Positions 7,136 to 16,453 of a DNA stretch of 64,000 nucleotides are shown piece by piece. The first letter of the stretch is position 1, and the number at the start of each line of letters is the position of its first letter. Origin of the DNA: Paludibacter sp. (GTDB taxonomy: Bacteria > Bacteroidota > Bacteroidia > Bacteroidales > Paludibacteraceae). Both the position numbers and the translations under genes were made by a program. The notes beneath the pieces were generated by a model. The model had not been told where the DNA came from. It did no database searches and saw only the letters and a program-made list of their open reading frames with translations. The stretch is taken from positions 224,915 to 288,914 of the forward strand of contig JAQVAV010000005.1 of the NCBI GenBank assembly GCA_028690665.1, written 5' to 3'.

Positions 7136-9862
7136 TTATTCCTTGAGGAATTTGAATACATTATCATGGTTAACCCGGACAATATAGAAACCAGAATTGA
7201 GTGCCTGAATATCAACAAATCCGCTATTTTTTTCTTCCATAATTTTCTGGCCGGAAACCGAAAATATTTCGACATTGACCAACCCCTGATTTCCGGTTCT
7301 TTTTATATGAAGAATATCCCGGGCCGGATTAGGATATATCCCAATATTTTCATCAGAAAGAGTCGTTTTTGTTCCTGAAATATCTCCGCTTAAATCAATT
7401 ACCATCCAACCGGCAGTTTCTTTCGATCCGGCATTGGGACTACCTCCTTTCGACAACTCCGGTTGCCGGAAAAGTACAGCATCAGCATCAGTCAAATTTT
7501 TAAATCTTAAAGTGGAAACAACATCATCGGAAGTAGTTTGCATATTGGCAAAAAGCGCCGGATTCTCGAAGGTATCGCCAAAAGTGATTTTTGCAGGAGA
7601 ATAAATAGTCCCGACAACACTTTCTCCGGTCAATCCTACGGCTATTTTTTTACCATTAATAGTTCCACTTCCCGGAGTTAACGCAATATAATTCACATTC
7701 TCCAGCGTAATAGTAGCACTCTCATTAGTTAAAGCTGATTCCTTTTGCAGTGCAATCTCGAAACCAGCACTCGTTACATTCCGTAAACGAACAGCTGTCG
7801 CATAACCATTCCGGCTTGTTATCTGCGAAACAAATACGGCAGGTGTTACATCAAAAGGTTTTTCAAATGTAACCTGACGCCAGGTACGTCCAACACTCTT
7901 AACAGCTCCTGCTTCTGCTTTAATTCCGTTCAAATCATAATCGCCCTGTGGCATGATCAGATATGAAATATCAATATCATCGGCAAAAGTTGACTGATCG
8001 AGATACTGCCATGTATCTAAATGAAACTGAAACGAAGTATTATCTATGCCTTTGACACGTGAACTCAGAGGTGAACTGACGGTATAAGATGGAGCACCGA
8101 AAACGACCACCGGCACTGAACTGTAGTCTGTTTTAAATTTAAAATAAGACCAGTCTGTAGTATTTAATGCTGTTTGTCCGTACTGAAAATCCGAATTTCC
8201 GGATGTAATTCCATATTTCACAGCATTAGATTCAACATTTTCCGAACCACTTTTTAAACTAAGCGTAATTTTATAATCAAAATTTCCAGATATACTTTTG
8301 TCTATTACTTCGGTATAAGTTTTTTGATCGGTAGACAATTCCGCAATTGTATCAAACTGATCCGCATTATTTTTTTTCTCTACAATATATTTTGAAACTA
8401 AACCTTCATTAGGGTCAGTCCATTCCAATTTAACAGTATCATTATCTAAAGTATAATCCAAAGTTGGGGTTAAAAAATTCCATGTCGGAATAACTTCAGT
8501 GTCCGGATTAAATGCAATAGCCGATTTATTATCGCGATAATACTCTCCGGCCGGTGTAACTTCTCCATTCCATATCATTGCCCGGACAACTGTTTTCGTA
8601 TCATTATTGCTATTGATTCTCACTTCGTTTACCCAGTCGTAAATTGAATAACGTTCTATGAAACTGCAAGTATCCAGGACATTCAAAATTTTCTTCAGGT
8701 CCGAAAGTTGTTTTGCCTCCTGCCCTTCAACATCGTCCGGCCAGTATTCGTTAGTCCAGTTTGCTCCATTATTCCACTCCGTAATCCATATTGGTCTTTT
8801 TCCACACTTATTGTATTCACCTTTTAGCTTTGAATACCAACTTTCAGGCGATAAACCACCCCAATAAGCATGCACAACGACATAATCCACCCGGTAATTC
8901 AAGCTGTCACATTTATCTAAGAAATCATATAGCCAACCATTTCCATTGCCCGGATTGGAGGGTACCGGAGAGCCCAGTCGCAGCCCCGACTTCATCAACT
9001 CCGGCCATTGTGCAATGGCTTCTTCCACGGTAACATCCGATTGGTCTGACCTGTCCGGTTCATTATATCCCAACAAATGAGACACATTAGTCTTATTGTA
9101 AATCTCATCAAAGCCCGGCCAGCCTGTCGACTGTTTTATAGGAACGTATTGATAATTATACGTAGAATTTTTATCGGCACTCCAGGAATAGTACCATGTG
9201 CAGTTAAGTGTATCAACAAGTCCGGGATCGCCACCGCACCATCCTTTCTTGGTATTCCAGTCCCATTTGAATACTCTGATAAAAGAAATCGTCTGATCTA
9301 AAACATCAGGCAGATACTGAACTTCCAGATCTTCTTTATCGGCAATAAAAACGCGGCTGTATCCGGTTCCATCAGAATTGTTAGCAAACGTAGCCATGTA
9401 GCCTCTTTTCAGACGGAAAGAGCGGATGGCATTATCAAATTCACCTAAATCTTTATAAAATTCAAATAGAGAATACTTATGAGAATCTCCGCGTAACCCT
9501 CTGTTTGTAAAAACTTCCAGAGGTTGAAAATCATCGCTCTGAGGTATAACCACGGTACCATGAGCATAGACCCGAACCTGACCATTTTCTCCCGGCTTAA
9601 GCGTATCTCCGGCAATAAGGATATTTTTAGAGTAATTGTTGACAACGACCAAAGGTTTTATATTGTCGAAAAAAAGCCACGAGTCTTCTGCGGCCAGAGT
9701 AATATAGCTTCTTAACAAGACATCATCCGTACCGGTAATATGAAGGTCTGTGGCAGCAGGAACAGTTACATTCTGATCGACATATTTTTCTGTAAAAATT
9801 TCTTCTGCATGAATAAATAACGCACACTGAATAAAAAAAAGAAGGAGTAATTTTGTTTTCAT
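7136..9862 (-). CDS. GH128-type (Asl1-like) glycoside hydrolase with FN3 and lectin-like domains, T9SS sorting domain
   Basis: This 908-residue secreted protein has a signal peptide (1-19) and an N-terminal beta-rich region (about 20-150). A TIM-barrel of the Asl1-like/GH128 type follows (about 155-450). LLGYNEPD at 263-270 supplies the likely acid/base E268, and ITEWNNG at 360-366 the likely nucleophile E362. GH128 enzymes cleave beta-1,3-glucans. Behind the barrel are a fibronectin III-like domain (about 460-560), an H-type-lectin-like sandwich pair (about 565-820) and a T9SS sorting domain (about 826-908, IYPNPARD). It is the first gene after a terminator, so it likely starts a transcription unit that continues through the LamG gene 38 bp downstream. 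Substrate specificity is inferred from the family only. Confidence 0.85.
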   Translation of the reverse strand: MKTKLLLLFFIQCALFIHAEEIFTEKYVDQNVTVPAATDLHITGTDDVLLRSYITLAAEDSWLFFDNIKPLVVVNNYSKNILIAGDTLKPGENGQVRVYAHGTVVIPQSDDFQPLEVFTNRGLRGDSHKYSLFEFYKDLGEFDNAIRSFRLKRGYMATFANNSDGTGYSRVFIADKEDLEVQYLPDVLDQTISFIRVFKWDWNTKKGWCGGDPGLVDTLNCTWYYSWSADKNSTYNYQYVPIKQSTGWPGFDEIYNKTNVSHLLGYNEPDRSDQSDVTVEEAIAQWPELMKSGLRLGSPVPSNPGNGNGWLYDFLDKCDSLNYRVDYVVVHAYWGGLSPESWYSKLKGEYNKCGKRPIWITEWNNGANWTNEYWPDDVEGQEAKQLSDLKKILNVLDTCSFIERYSIYDWVNEVRINSNNDTKTVVRAMIWNGEVTPAGEYYRDNKSAIAFNPDTEVIPTWNFLTPTLDYTLDNDTVKLEWTDPNEGLVSKYIVEKKNNADQFDTIAELSTDQKTYTEVIDKSISGNFDYKITLSLKSGSENVESNAVKYGITSGNSDFQYGQTALNTTDWSYFKFKTDYSSVPVVVFGAPSYTVSSPLSSRVKGIDNTSFQFHLDTWQYLDQSTFADDIDISYLIMPQGDYDLNGIKAEAGAVKSVGRTWRQVTFEKPFDVTPAVFVSQITSRNGYATAVRLRNVTSAGFEIALQKESALTNESATITLENVNYIALTPGSGTINGKKIAVGLTGESVVGTIYSPAKITFGDTFENPALFANMQTTSDDVVSTLRFKNLTDADAVLFRQPELSKGGSPNAGSKETAGWMVIDLSGDISGTKTTLSDENIGIYPNPARDILHIKRTGNQGLVNVEIFSVSGQKIMEEKNSGFVDIQALNSGFYIVRVNHDNVFKFLKE

Positions 9863-9891
9863 AATATTATTTTAAGGAAACTTATATGAAA

Positions 9892-9899
9892 CAAAATTA
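9892..9899 (-). promoter_or_regulatory. Candidate -7 promoter box for the GH128 gene
   Basis: On the minus strand the sequence is TAATTTTG, matching the Bacteroidota consensus TAnnTTTG, 30 bp upstream of the GH128 start codon. A TTTG lies further upstream (9925-9928), but at 25 bp the spacing is longer than the usual 19 or so. Confidence 0.4.
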
Positions 9900-10070
9900 T
9901 GTCCTTTACTTTTCTGTTATGTCACAAATTATATTCAAATAGTTTATGCTTTTTATTCATTTTCAGGTTTACTTCGGCAGAAATTAAGAAACATAATATA
10001 TCTATGTTTCAGATAGTTATTAAACTTATGTATTTAGAAATTCAAAACGTATGAAGCCATATTCGTGAAT

Positions 10071-10114
10071 AAAAAACAGCAGATGTAAAAGGTACAAACC
10101 TTAACAACTGCTGC
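10071..10114 (-). terminator. Intrinsic terminator after the sialate O-acetylesterase gene
   Basis: Arms CAGCAG (10077-10082) and CTGCTG (10108-10113) enclose an inner AAGGT/ACCTT stem. On the minus strand the hairpin is followed by a run of six T. It lies 45 nt past the stop codon of the esterase gene and separates it from the GH128 unit. Confidence 0.7.
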
Positions 10115-10158
10115 ATAAAAAACAAAAATTTATTTTTGCGGAAAAAAGTTCAGATCAT

Positions 10159-12087
10159 TTACCGGTCTGGAACTGAAACTTCAAACGGAACCGCCGGCAA
10201 ACCGGCAGAATTATACAAATTGACATCATCCGGATTGTCGGCCCAGGCATAACGAAGAGAAACCGGAGAAGATACAGAAGAACAGTTTACAATAACCTGA
10301 TTCCCTTCAACACGGGCCTTCGCCCAATAATATTTTCCATCAGCGCCGGCAACTGCAAAACCATTTACATAGCCGTATTTATTACTGACTTTTAATCCAT
10401 TGGCCGTATAGTCAAATGAAATCACCAGATTCTCACCATCTCGTTGTACAGATTTCAATACCGGACCGGAAAAAACGATATTTTTAAAACCATAATCGTT
10501 GTGCAAGGCAATAAGCGCTAATCTTTTTCCTACATCCTGCTTATTTTTCGGATGTATGTCATTGGCATCGCCAATATCAATGATTGTGGCCTGCCCCGTA
10601 TGAGGCAGGGATAATGTTTTCGATTGCGCAAATCTCAAATTAGCCCAAGAGCTTTCGCCAGGCTGACTGACCGGTTGTTTATAATTTGCCAATTGCACCC
10701 AGTAAAAAGGAAATTCTTGTTTCCATTTCGAACGCCAGTCGGTTATCATCTCCGGGAACAACGAAGTATATTCATTGGCTCTTTCCGCATTGTTTTCTCC
10801 CTGATACCAGATTACTCCGCGAATTTGATAACCGATTAACGGATTAATCATTGCATTAAACAATAATGAAGGAAATGCATTGGGCCCGGATTCAAAGAAG
10901 TGATACATTTGATTCGAGAGTGCAATTTTGTAATTCCACTGGTCGGCTAAAGGAAAACGTGTATTCCCGACCTGAATGAAAAGTGAATCTTTCAGACCAT
11001 AAATACCTCCGGCTCCGCTATAATCGGAGACTTTAATCGTTATTCTGTTTTTCTCTTTAAGAATACCTGCCGGTATTTCGTAATTTCTCTTAACGTTATA
11101 ACCCTCTGTTGCTCCTATTTTCGTCCCGTTTATCCAAGTAACATCGTTATCGTCAACAGGGCCAAGGCTCAATTTTGCAGGCTGCCCGACAGAAGCTTCG
11201 GGCAAAGTAAAATCATACGAAAACCAGACTATTCCGTCTAACGAAAACAGCTCTTCCGTATTCCACAAAGCGGGGACAAATGTTTTTTTCCAGTCAGCAA
11301 TATTCTGATTCTCTGCATACCATTTTTCCGAAATTCCAGGATCTTCGTTTCCGGCAAAAGCAGCTTCAAATTTCTTTTTATTGAGTTCGTTCTGTTTTAT
11401 CTGATTCTCAAAATCAGGAGATTCCATTTGATTGAGCAAACGAGTGTACTTCGGATACTTCCCGATACTTTCCATGCTCATCCATGTCTGAATATCCGTC
11501 CCACCCCACGAAGAATTGATTATTCCGACAGGTATCCGCAATTTTTTATAGAGTTCACGAGCAAAAAAGTATCCCACCGCAGAAAAATCACCGGCATTTT
11601 CAGGACTACACACCTGCCAAGCTCCGTCCACATCACTCAAGCGCTTATTCGACATTGCCCTTTGTACTTTAAAGCTACGGATTTCGGGATAATTTGCATC
11701 CGTGATTTCCTGAACGGCATTATTGGCAAAAGAAAGGGTAAATTCCATATTGGATTGTCCGCTACAGATCCAAACTTCGCCTACCAAAACATCATTAACA
11801 ACAACCTTATTTTTTCCTGACTCTACCGACAAGATATAAGGGCCTCCGGCAGATAACGGTTTGAGAACAACCTTCCATACACCATCCTTGTTTGCACGTG
11901 CTTTTAATTTTTGTCCGGCAAAAGAAACGGTGACGGTTTTTCCGGGATCACACTTTCCCCAGACAGGTACTTCTTTATCGCGCTGAAGGACTATATGATC
12001 GGAAAAAAATTTTGGCAGAGACAAACCGGCGAATATCTCACCGTAATTAAAAACTACACATAAAAGAAAAATTAATGCTTTCTTCAT
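10159..12087 (-). CDS. Sialate O-acetylesterase family protein (SGNH esterase with GH2-like insert)
   Basis: This 642-residue protein has a signal peptide (1-20), an N-terminal beta domain (about 21-100) and a split SGNH-hydrolase fold. The nucleophile block is CSGQSNM at 108-114 with catalytic S112. The second block, WYQGENNA, is at 427-434, and D510/H512 in DANDIHP complete the triad. A galactose-binding/GH2-sandwich-like insert occupies about 260-375. Family members remove O-acetyl groups from sialic acids or, in many Bacteroidota degradation loci, from acetylated plant polysaccharides; the GH127 and NodB neighbours favour the latter, but this is inference. It starts 24 bp after the two-component regulator gene and is probably co-transcribed with it. 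There is no T9SS tail, so a periplasmic location is likely. Confidence 0.88.
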   Translation of the reverse strand: MKKALIFLLCVVFNYGEIFAGLSLPKFFSDHIVLQRDKEVPVWGKCDPGKTVTVSFAGQKLKARANKDGVWKVVLKPLSAGGPYILSVESGKNKVVVNDVLVGEVWICSGQSNMEFTLSFANNAVQEITDANYPEIRSFKVQRAMSNKRLSDVDGAWQVCSPENAGDFSAVGYFFARELYKKLRIPVGIINSSWGGTDIQTWMSMESIGKYPKYTRLLNQMESPDFENQIKQNELNKKKFEAAFAGNEDPGISEKWYAENQNIADWKKTFVPALWNTEELFSLDGIVWFSYDFTLPEASVGQPAKLSLGPVDDNDVTWINGTKIGATEGYNVKRNYEIPAGILKEKNRITIKVSDYSGAGGIYGLKDSLFIQVGNTRFPLADQWNYKIALSNQMYHFFESGPNAFPSLLFNAMINPLIGYQIRGVIWYQGENNAERANEYTSLFPEMITDWRSKWKQEFPFYWVQLANYKQPVSQPGESSWANLRFAQSKTLSLPHTGQATIIDIGDANDIHPKNKQDVGKRLALIALHNDYGFKNIVFSGPVLKSVQRDGENLVISFDYTANGLKVSNKYGYVNGFAVAGADGKYYWAKARVEGNQVIVNCSSVSSPVSLRYAWADNPDDVNLYNSAGLPAVPFEVSVPDR

Positions 12088-12111
12088 TCTTATTTTAAAT
12101 TTAAAAATTCA

Positions 12112-15100
12112 TTATTGTTCCATCAGATCCATCAGATCATCTTTTACATCTTCCCGTTTCTTCCTGATATATTCGGAAGGCGACATGCCTATTTCTTTTT
12201 TAAATACTGTACTGAAATATCTCGAATCGACAAATCCGAGTTCGTAAGCGACTTCTGTTACACTCAACTTCCTTTCCACAAGCAATTTACAAGCAATTTT
12301 GAATTTTATATTCCGGATGAATTCATTCGGAGAAAGGTTTGTGATAGACTTTATTTTGCGGTATAAAGTTGGTTGCGACATGTTCATTGTCTGATAAAAA
12401 TCAGTAGTATTAAAATCAGACGTTTTAATATTTTCTTCAACAACTTTTATCGCCTTTTCTAAAAAATCCTTATCCACACTGTTGTAGGTGAATTGGGATA
12501 ATTTAATGTTGTCTTTACTCGGGAACAAGGCAGATATTTTTCGCCTGTTTCGGACTAAACTTTTAATATTCGCAATCAGGGAATCCGTTTCAAAAGGTTT
12601 TGTTATATAAACATCGGCACCGGCTTCGAAACCTGTTATTTTATCTTCTTTATTCTGCTTAGCAGTTAAAATAATTACCGGAATATGGGAAAATCCGATT
12701 TCCTTCTTCATATATTTTGTAAGTTCAACACCATCCATGCCCGGCATTACATAGTCTGTTACCACAATATCCACATCATTCTCCTCCAAAATTTCAAGTG
12801 CTTCTTTTCCATCCAACGCTTTAAAAATTTCAAATTCGTATGACAGTCTTTTTTCTAAAATTTCAAGCAGGTCGTTGTTATCTTCAACAATTAAAACCGT
12901 AATATCCCGATTTCCCGGAGCCGGCTCTTCCAGTTTGTCCGAGTCTCCTATCGATTTTTCTATTGTTATTTTATCTATTTCATTTTCAGATTCTATTTGT
13001 TCCTTTTCATACGCAGAAGCATCACACGGAATTTTCACCGTAAATTCAGTTCCCTTACCCGGTTCGCTCACCACATCGATAGTACCTTTGTGCAAAGTGA
13101 CTAAATCTTTTGTCAGCGAAAGCCCGATTCCGGTACCTTTTGTCTTAAATTTTCGATAGTCTCCTTCATAAAACCGCTGGAACAAATGATCCATTTTCTG
13201 CGGATCAATGCCCTGACCTGTATCCCGGACTTTAATGGTTACAAAACATGAATTATTTTCTGGCTTTTCTTTTATAATGCTGACATTTATTTCTCCTCCC
13301 GTTTTATTGTATTTGAATGCATTTGACAATAAATTAAACATTATTTTATCCAGTTTATCCGAATCAAAATATGATATTATAACTTCCGGCTCTGCATTCA
13401 AATGAAATTGAAGTTGTTTTGTTTTCAAAAGAGGAAGAATGCTGATTTCACATATTTCATTAATGAATCCGACAATATTCCCCTGCGAAACTTTCAGTTT
13501 CAAATTTCCTGTTTCGGCTTTCCGGAATTCTAAAATTTGCTGGAGAAGTCTCATCAACCGATCCAAATTCATTCTCATAATATGCGTAAGAGAATTACTC
13601 TGAGGACACTGAACGGACAGATCATCAATAGAGCACGACAACACGGTTATCGGTGTAAACAATTCATGGGAAATATTGGTAAAAAACTGGAGTTTAGCCT
13701 GATGAACCTCTTCCGATTTAATTCGTTCCACCTGCTCTATTTCCAATGTTCTTTTAAAATTCATCCGATTCACAATAAATCTGTATAGCAGATATAAAAT
13801 GCCTAAAATGAGCATGGTATACAATAGATAAGCCCATATTGTTTCCCAGGGAGCAGGTAATCTTATAATCTTTAGTGCAGCATATTCATTGTTATAATAT
13901 CCATCTTCATTATAAGTTTTTACATAAAAGGTATAAGTTCCCTGCTTCAAATTGTTGTATACTGCATAGCGGTCTTTTGCTTTCACATAAATCCAGTCTT
14001 TATCTATACCTTCCAATTTATAAGCATAAGTTTTCGACATCGGATTATCATAAGAGAGCGATGCAAATTCTATTCTGACAGAATTATCTTTATATGAAAT
14101 TTCAACTTTTTTCGTATACGGGGGTACAAATTCATTACCCTTATCAGATTGACCGGCAAGAGGTTTATTCCCGATGCTTATATCAGTAATAACAGGAGGA
14201 GGCGAGTAAGTATTATCTTTGAAATTCAATGGAGAAAACCACAATAATCCGTTACTACCTCCAAAAAATAACTGTCCGTTTCGCCCCTTACAGGATGCGC
14301 CGGGATAAAAGGAATTAATTTTCAAATCGTACCCTGTTGTAAAGGTTTTTATTTGCCTTTCCACAGGTAAATCAACATTATAACAAACAAGTCCTTTCCC
14401 AGTAGACAACCAAAGCGCTCCCTTGTCATCTTCTTCCATAGAATAAATCACATCATCCGGCATATAAGTCATATTTTGGATAACTTCAAACTTATCCTTC
14501 TCCGGATTATAGAGGCTCAAACCACCACCATAAGTGCCGACCCAAAACCGGCCTTTGCTATCCTGATGCATACAAATAACACTATTGTTATTTAATTTCC
14601 CATTCGCGATCTGATATTGTACAATATGTTGGGGTGTACCGTCATGATTTAAAGAGAGTTTAAACAGTCCTTCATCCTGACTGCCGATCCACAATGTTTG
14701 ATGTTTGTCATACCAAAGCGTATTTACCATATTTTTACCTATTGCCTGATCAATAAGTTCATTGGATTTACAAACGTAATTACCGTCTTCTTTTTTTACA
14801 TAATTCAATCCTTCGGTAGTTCCAACCCATATAAAACCATTCAATCCTTCGGTAATTTTATTAATATTGGGTGACTTTAACTGAGTTTCATCAAGATGAA
14901 TCAATTTATCCGGCTTATAATTTTTTAACTTCACAACATAAAGCCCGTAATACCTTGTGGCTAACCATAATTCATCTCTTGTAGTATGTTTCACAAAGTC
15001 AATAATTGTATTTGTCTGAGTAGATAAACCTTTCAGAACGGGAAGTTTAAAATAACGGTAAACCTGTTTCGTAACAGGATCGAAAAGTACCATATTCCAG

Positions 15101-16257
15101 CCTCTGACTCCCAGCCATAAAAGTCCGTTATCATCTTCATAAATACTTGTTATTGTTTTTATTTCATGATCCTGCTGTAACTCAGGGAAATAATATTCGG
15201 AGAAATACTTTTTATTCAAATTGACCGAACAAAAACCGGCGCCATACATCGAAAAAAAGATAACACCGGTTTTATCTTTATAAATTGAGGTTATTTCATC
15301 GGAAGTTATTTTATCCGGATTAATATTTTTGTAACTGACCATCGATTCCGGATTTTCCGGATCACATAAAATCTTTATGCCATCGGAAGTTGCGATCCAG
15401 ATACATCCGGAAATATTATCCTGAACAGCAGCATAAACACTGGGAGTCGATGGAGGTGATGGTTTATATTTGTATAAAACAGGATAAACCGTGAGTTCAA
15501 AGGTTTCTTTTTGTAAAGGGTTTTTCAGTCTGTATAATCCATCTTCATTCCATGTTGACAGCCAGATATTATTATTCTTATCTTCGAAAAACGATGTTAC
15601 GGAAATCTTTTTATTGTTAACAATATCGGGATAAGTATAAAAAACATTTTCATTCAAATCCAGTGCACAAAATCCGGTATGCCACATACCTATCCACAAA
15701 ACGTTTCGGCTGTCGATAAACAGGCTTTGGATATAGTTTCCCTGCATTTCAACATTTTTAGAATCCTTATGTATATTCTCAAAAGTTTCCGTTTGCTCAT
15801 TTAGCCGTAAAATACCTATAGCGGTTCCGATATAAGCAACATTATCCTTAGTGATGGCAATCGCACTTATGATGCCGCAATTCATTTTTTCCAAAGAATA
15901 TTGTTTGACTTTCCCTGTCTGAAGATTAAAAATATTCAATCCGGAAGTAGTGCCTATCCACAAACGGTTCAAATGATCCTTGGCCATACACCGGATTGAG
16001 TTGCCGGTAAAAAAGTCGGGAGTAAGATAATTCGATTTATAGGATTTGAATTCATATCCGTCGTAACGGCACAAACCGTTAGTAGTGCCTATCCAGATAA
16101 AACCCATGTCATCCTGAACGAAACAGGTAATTTCATTGGAAATTAACCCATCATTAGTATTTACGATATTAAATGCCGTTTTTCTTAAATCATACGGCAT
16201 AGCATACAAAAAAGCAGATACCAGGAAAAAGCATCCTGCCAAAATGATTTTTTTCAT
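12112..16257 (-). CDS. Hybrid two-component system sensor/regulator (one-protein HTCS)
   Basis: The start is placed at MKKIILAGCFF because it gives a signal peptide; an in-frame ATG 32 codons upstream would add an unusual leader. The 1381-residue protein has a periplasmic double seven-bladed Reg_prop propeller (about 25-700; repeated WIGT and D..G..W motifs), a Y_Y_Y domain (about 725-790) and one membrane helix (about 797-820). A histidine kinase follows, with the phospho-acceptor H864 in NISHELFTP and an ATPase with N and G boxes (NLLSNAFKY, GTGIGLSL). A receiver domain has phospho-acceptor D1168 in VTDYVMPGMDG, and an AraC-type DNA-binding domain (about 1275-1381) ends the protein. HTCS proteins sense oligosaccharides in the periplasm and activate their own polysaccharide locus, so this is very likely the regulator of the surrounding hydrolase genes. 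Confidence 0.93.
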   Translation of the reverse strand: MKKIILAGCFFLVSAFLYAMPYDLRKTAFNIVNTNDGLISNEITCFVQDDMGFIWIGTTNGLCRYDGYEFKSYKSNYLTPDFFTGNSIRCMAKDHLNRLWIGTTSGLNIFNLQTGKVKQYSLEKMNCGIISAIAITKDNVAYIGTAIGILRLNEQTETFENIHKDSKNVEMQGNYIQSLFIDSRNVLWIGMWHTGFCALDLNENVFYTYPDIVNNKKISVTSFFEDKNNNIWLSTWNEDGLYRLKNPLQKETFELTVYPVLYKYKPSPPSTPSVYAAVQDNISGCIWIATSDGIKILCDPENPESMVSYKNINPDKITSDEITSIYKDKTGVIFFSMYGAGFCSVNLNKKYFSEYYFPELQQDHEIKTITSIYEDDNGLLWLGVRGWNMVLFDPVTKQVYRYFKLPVLKGLSTQTNTIIDFVKHTTRDELWLATRYYGLYVVKLKNYKPDKLIHLDETQLKSPNINKITEGLNGFIWVGTTEGLNYVKKEDGNYVCKSNELIDQAIGKNMVNTLWYDKHQTLWIGSQDEGLFKLSLNHDGTPQHIVQYQIANGKLNNNSVICMHQDSKGRFWVGTYGGGLSLYNPEKDKFEVIQNMTYMPDDVIYSMEEDDKGALWLSTGKGLVCYNVDLPVERQIKTFTTGYDLKINSFYPGASCKGRNGQLFFGGSNGLLWFSPLNFKDNTYSPPPVITDISIGNKPLAGQSDKGNEFVPPYTKKVEISYKDNSVRIEFASLSYDNPMSKTYAYKLEGIDKDWIYVKAKDRYAVYNNLKQGTYTFYVKTYNEDGYYNNEYAALKIIRLPAPWETIWAYLLYTMLILGILYLLYRFIVNRMNFKRTLEIEQVERIKSEEVHQAKLQFFTNISHELFTPITVLSCSIDDLSVQCPQSNSLTHIMRMNLDRLMRLLQQILEFRKAETGNLKLKVSQGNIVGFINEICEISILPLLKTKQLQFHLNAEPEVIISYFDSDKLDKIMFNLLSNAFKYNKTGGEINVSIIKEKPENNSCFVTIKVRDTGQGIDPQKMDHLFQRFYEGDYRKFKTKGTGIGLSLTKDLVTLHKGTIDVVSEPGKGTEFTVKIPCDASAYEKEQIESENEIDKITIEKSIGDSDKLEEPAPGNRDITVLIVEDNNDLLEILEKRLSYEFEIFKALDGKEALEILEENDVDIVVTDYVMPGMDGVELTKYMKKEIGFSHIPVIILTAKQNKEDKITGFEAGADVYITKPFETDSLIANIKSLVRNRRKISALFPSKDNIKLSQFTYNSVDKDFLEKAIKVVEENIKTSDFNTTDFYQTMNMSQPTLYRKIKSITNLSPNEFIRNIKFKIACKLLVERKLSVTEVAYELGFVDSRYFSTVFKKEIGMSPSEYIRKKREDVKDDLMDLMEQ

Positions 16258-16453
16258 GTACTTTAATTTTATTTCCGGCTTATTATGTACGATATAATAA
16301 GTCTGAAAATACGGTTCAATAATAATCAGACAACACACATTTCTGAAAAGCAAATTTCTCAGAATTAACCGAAACTCTGATTTCGATATGCAATATTAGA
16401 AATTTCTATGCTGTTTCTTTTTTATGTCTCAACTTTTATTGCCTTAGATACAA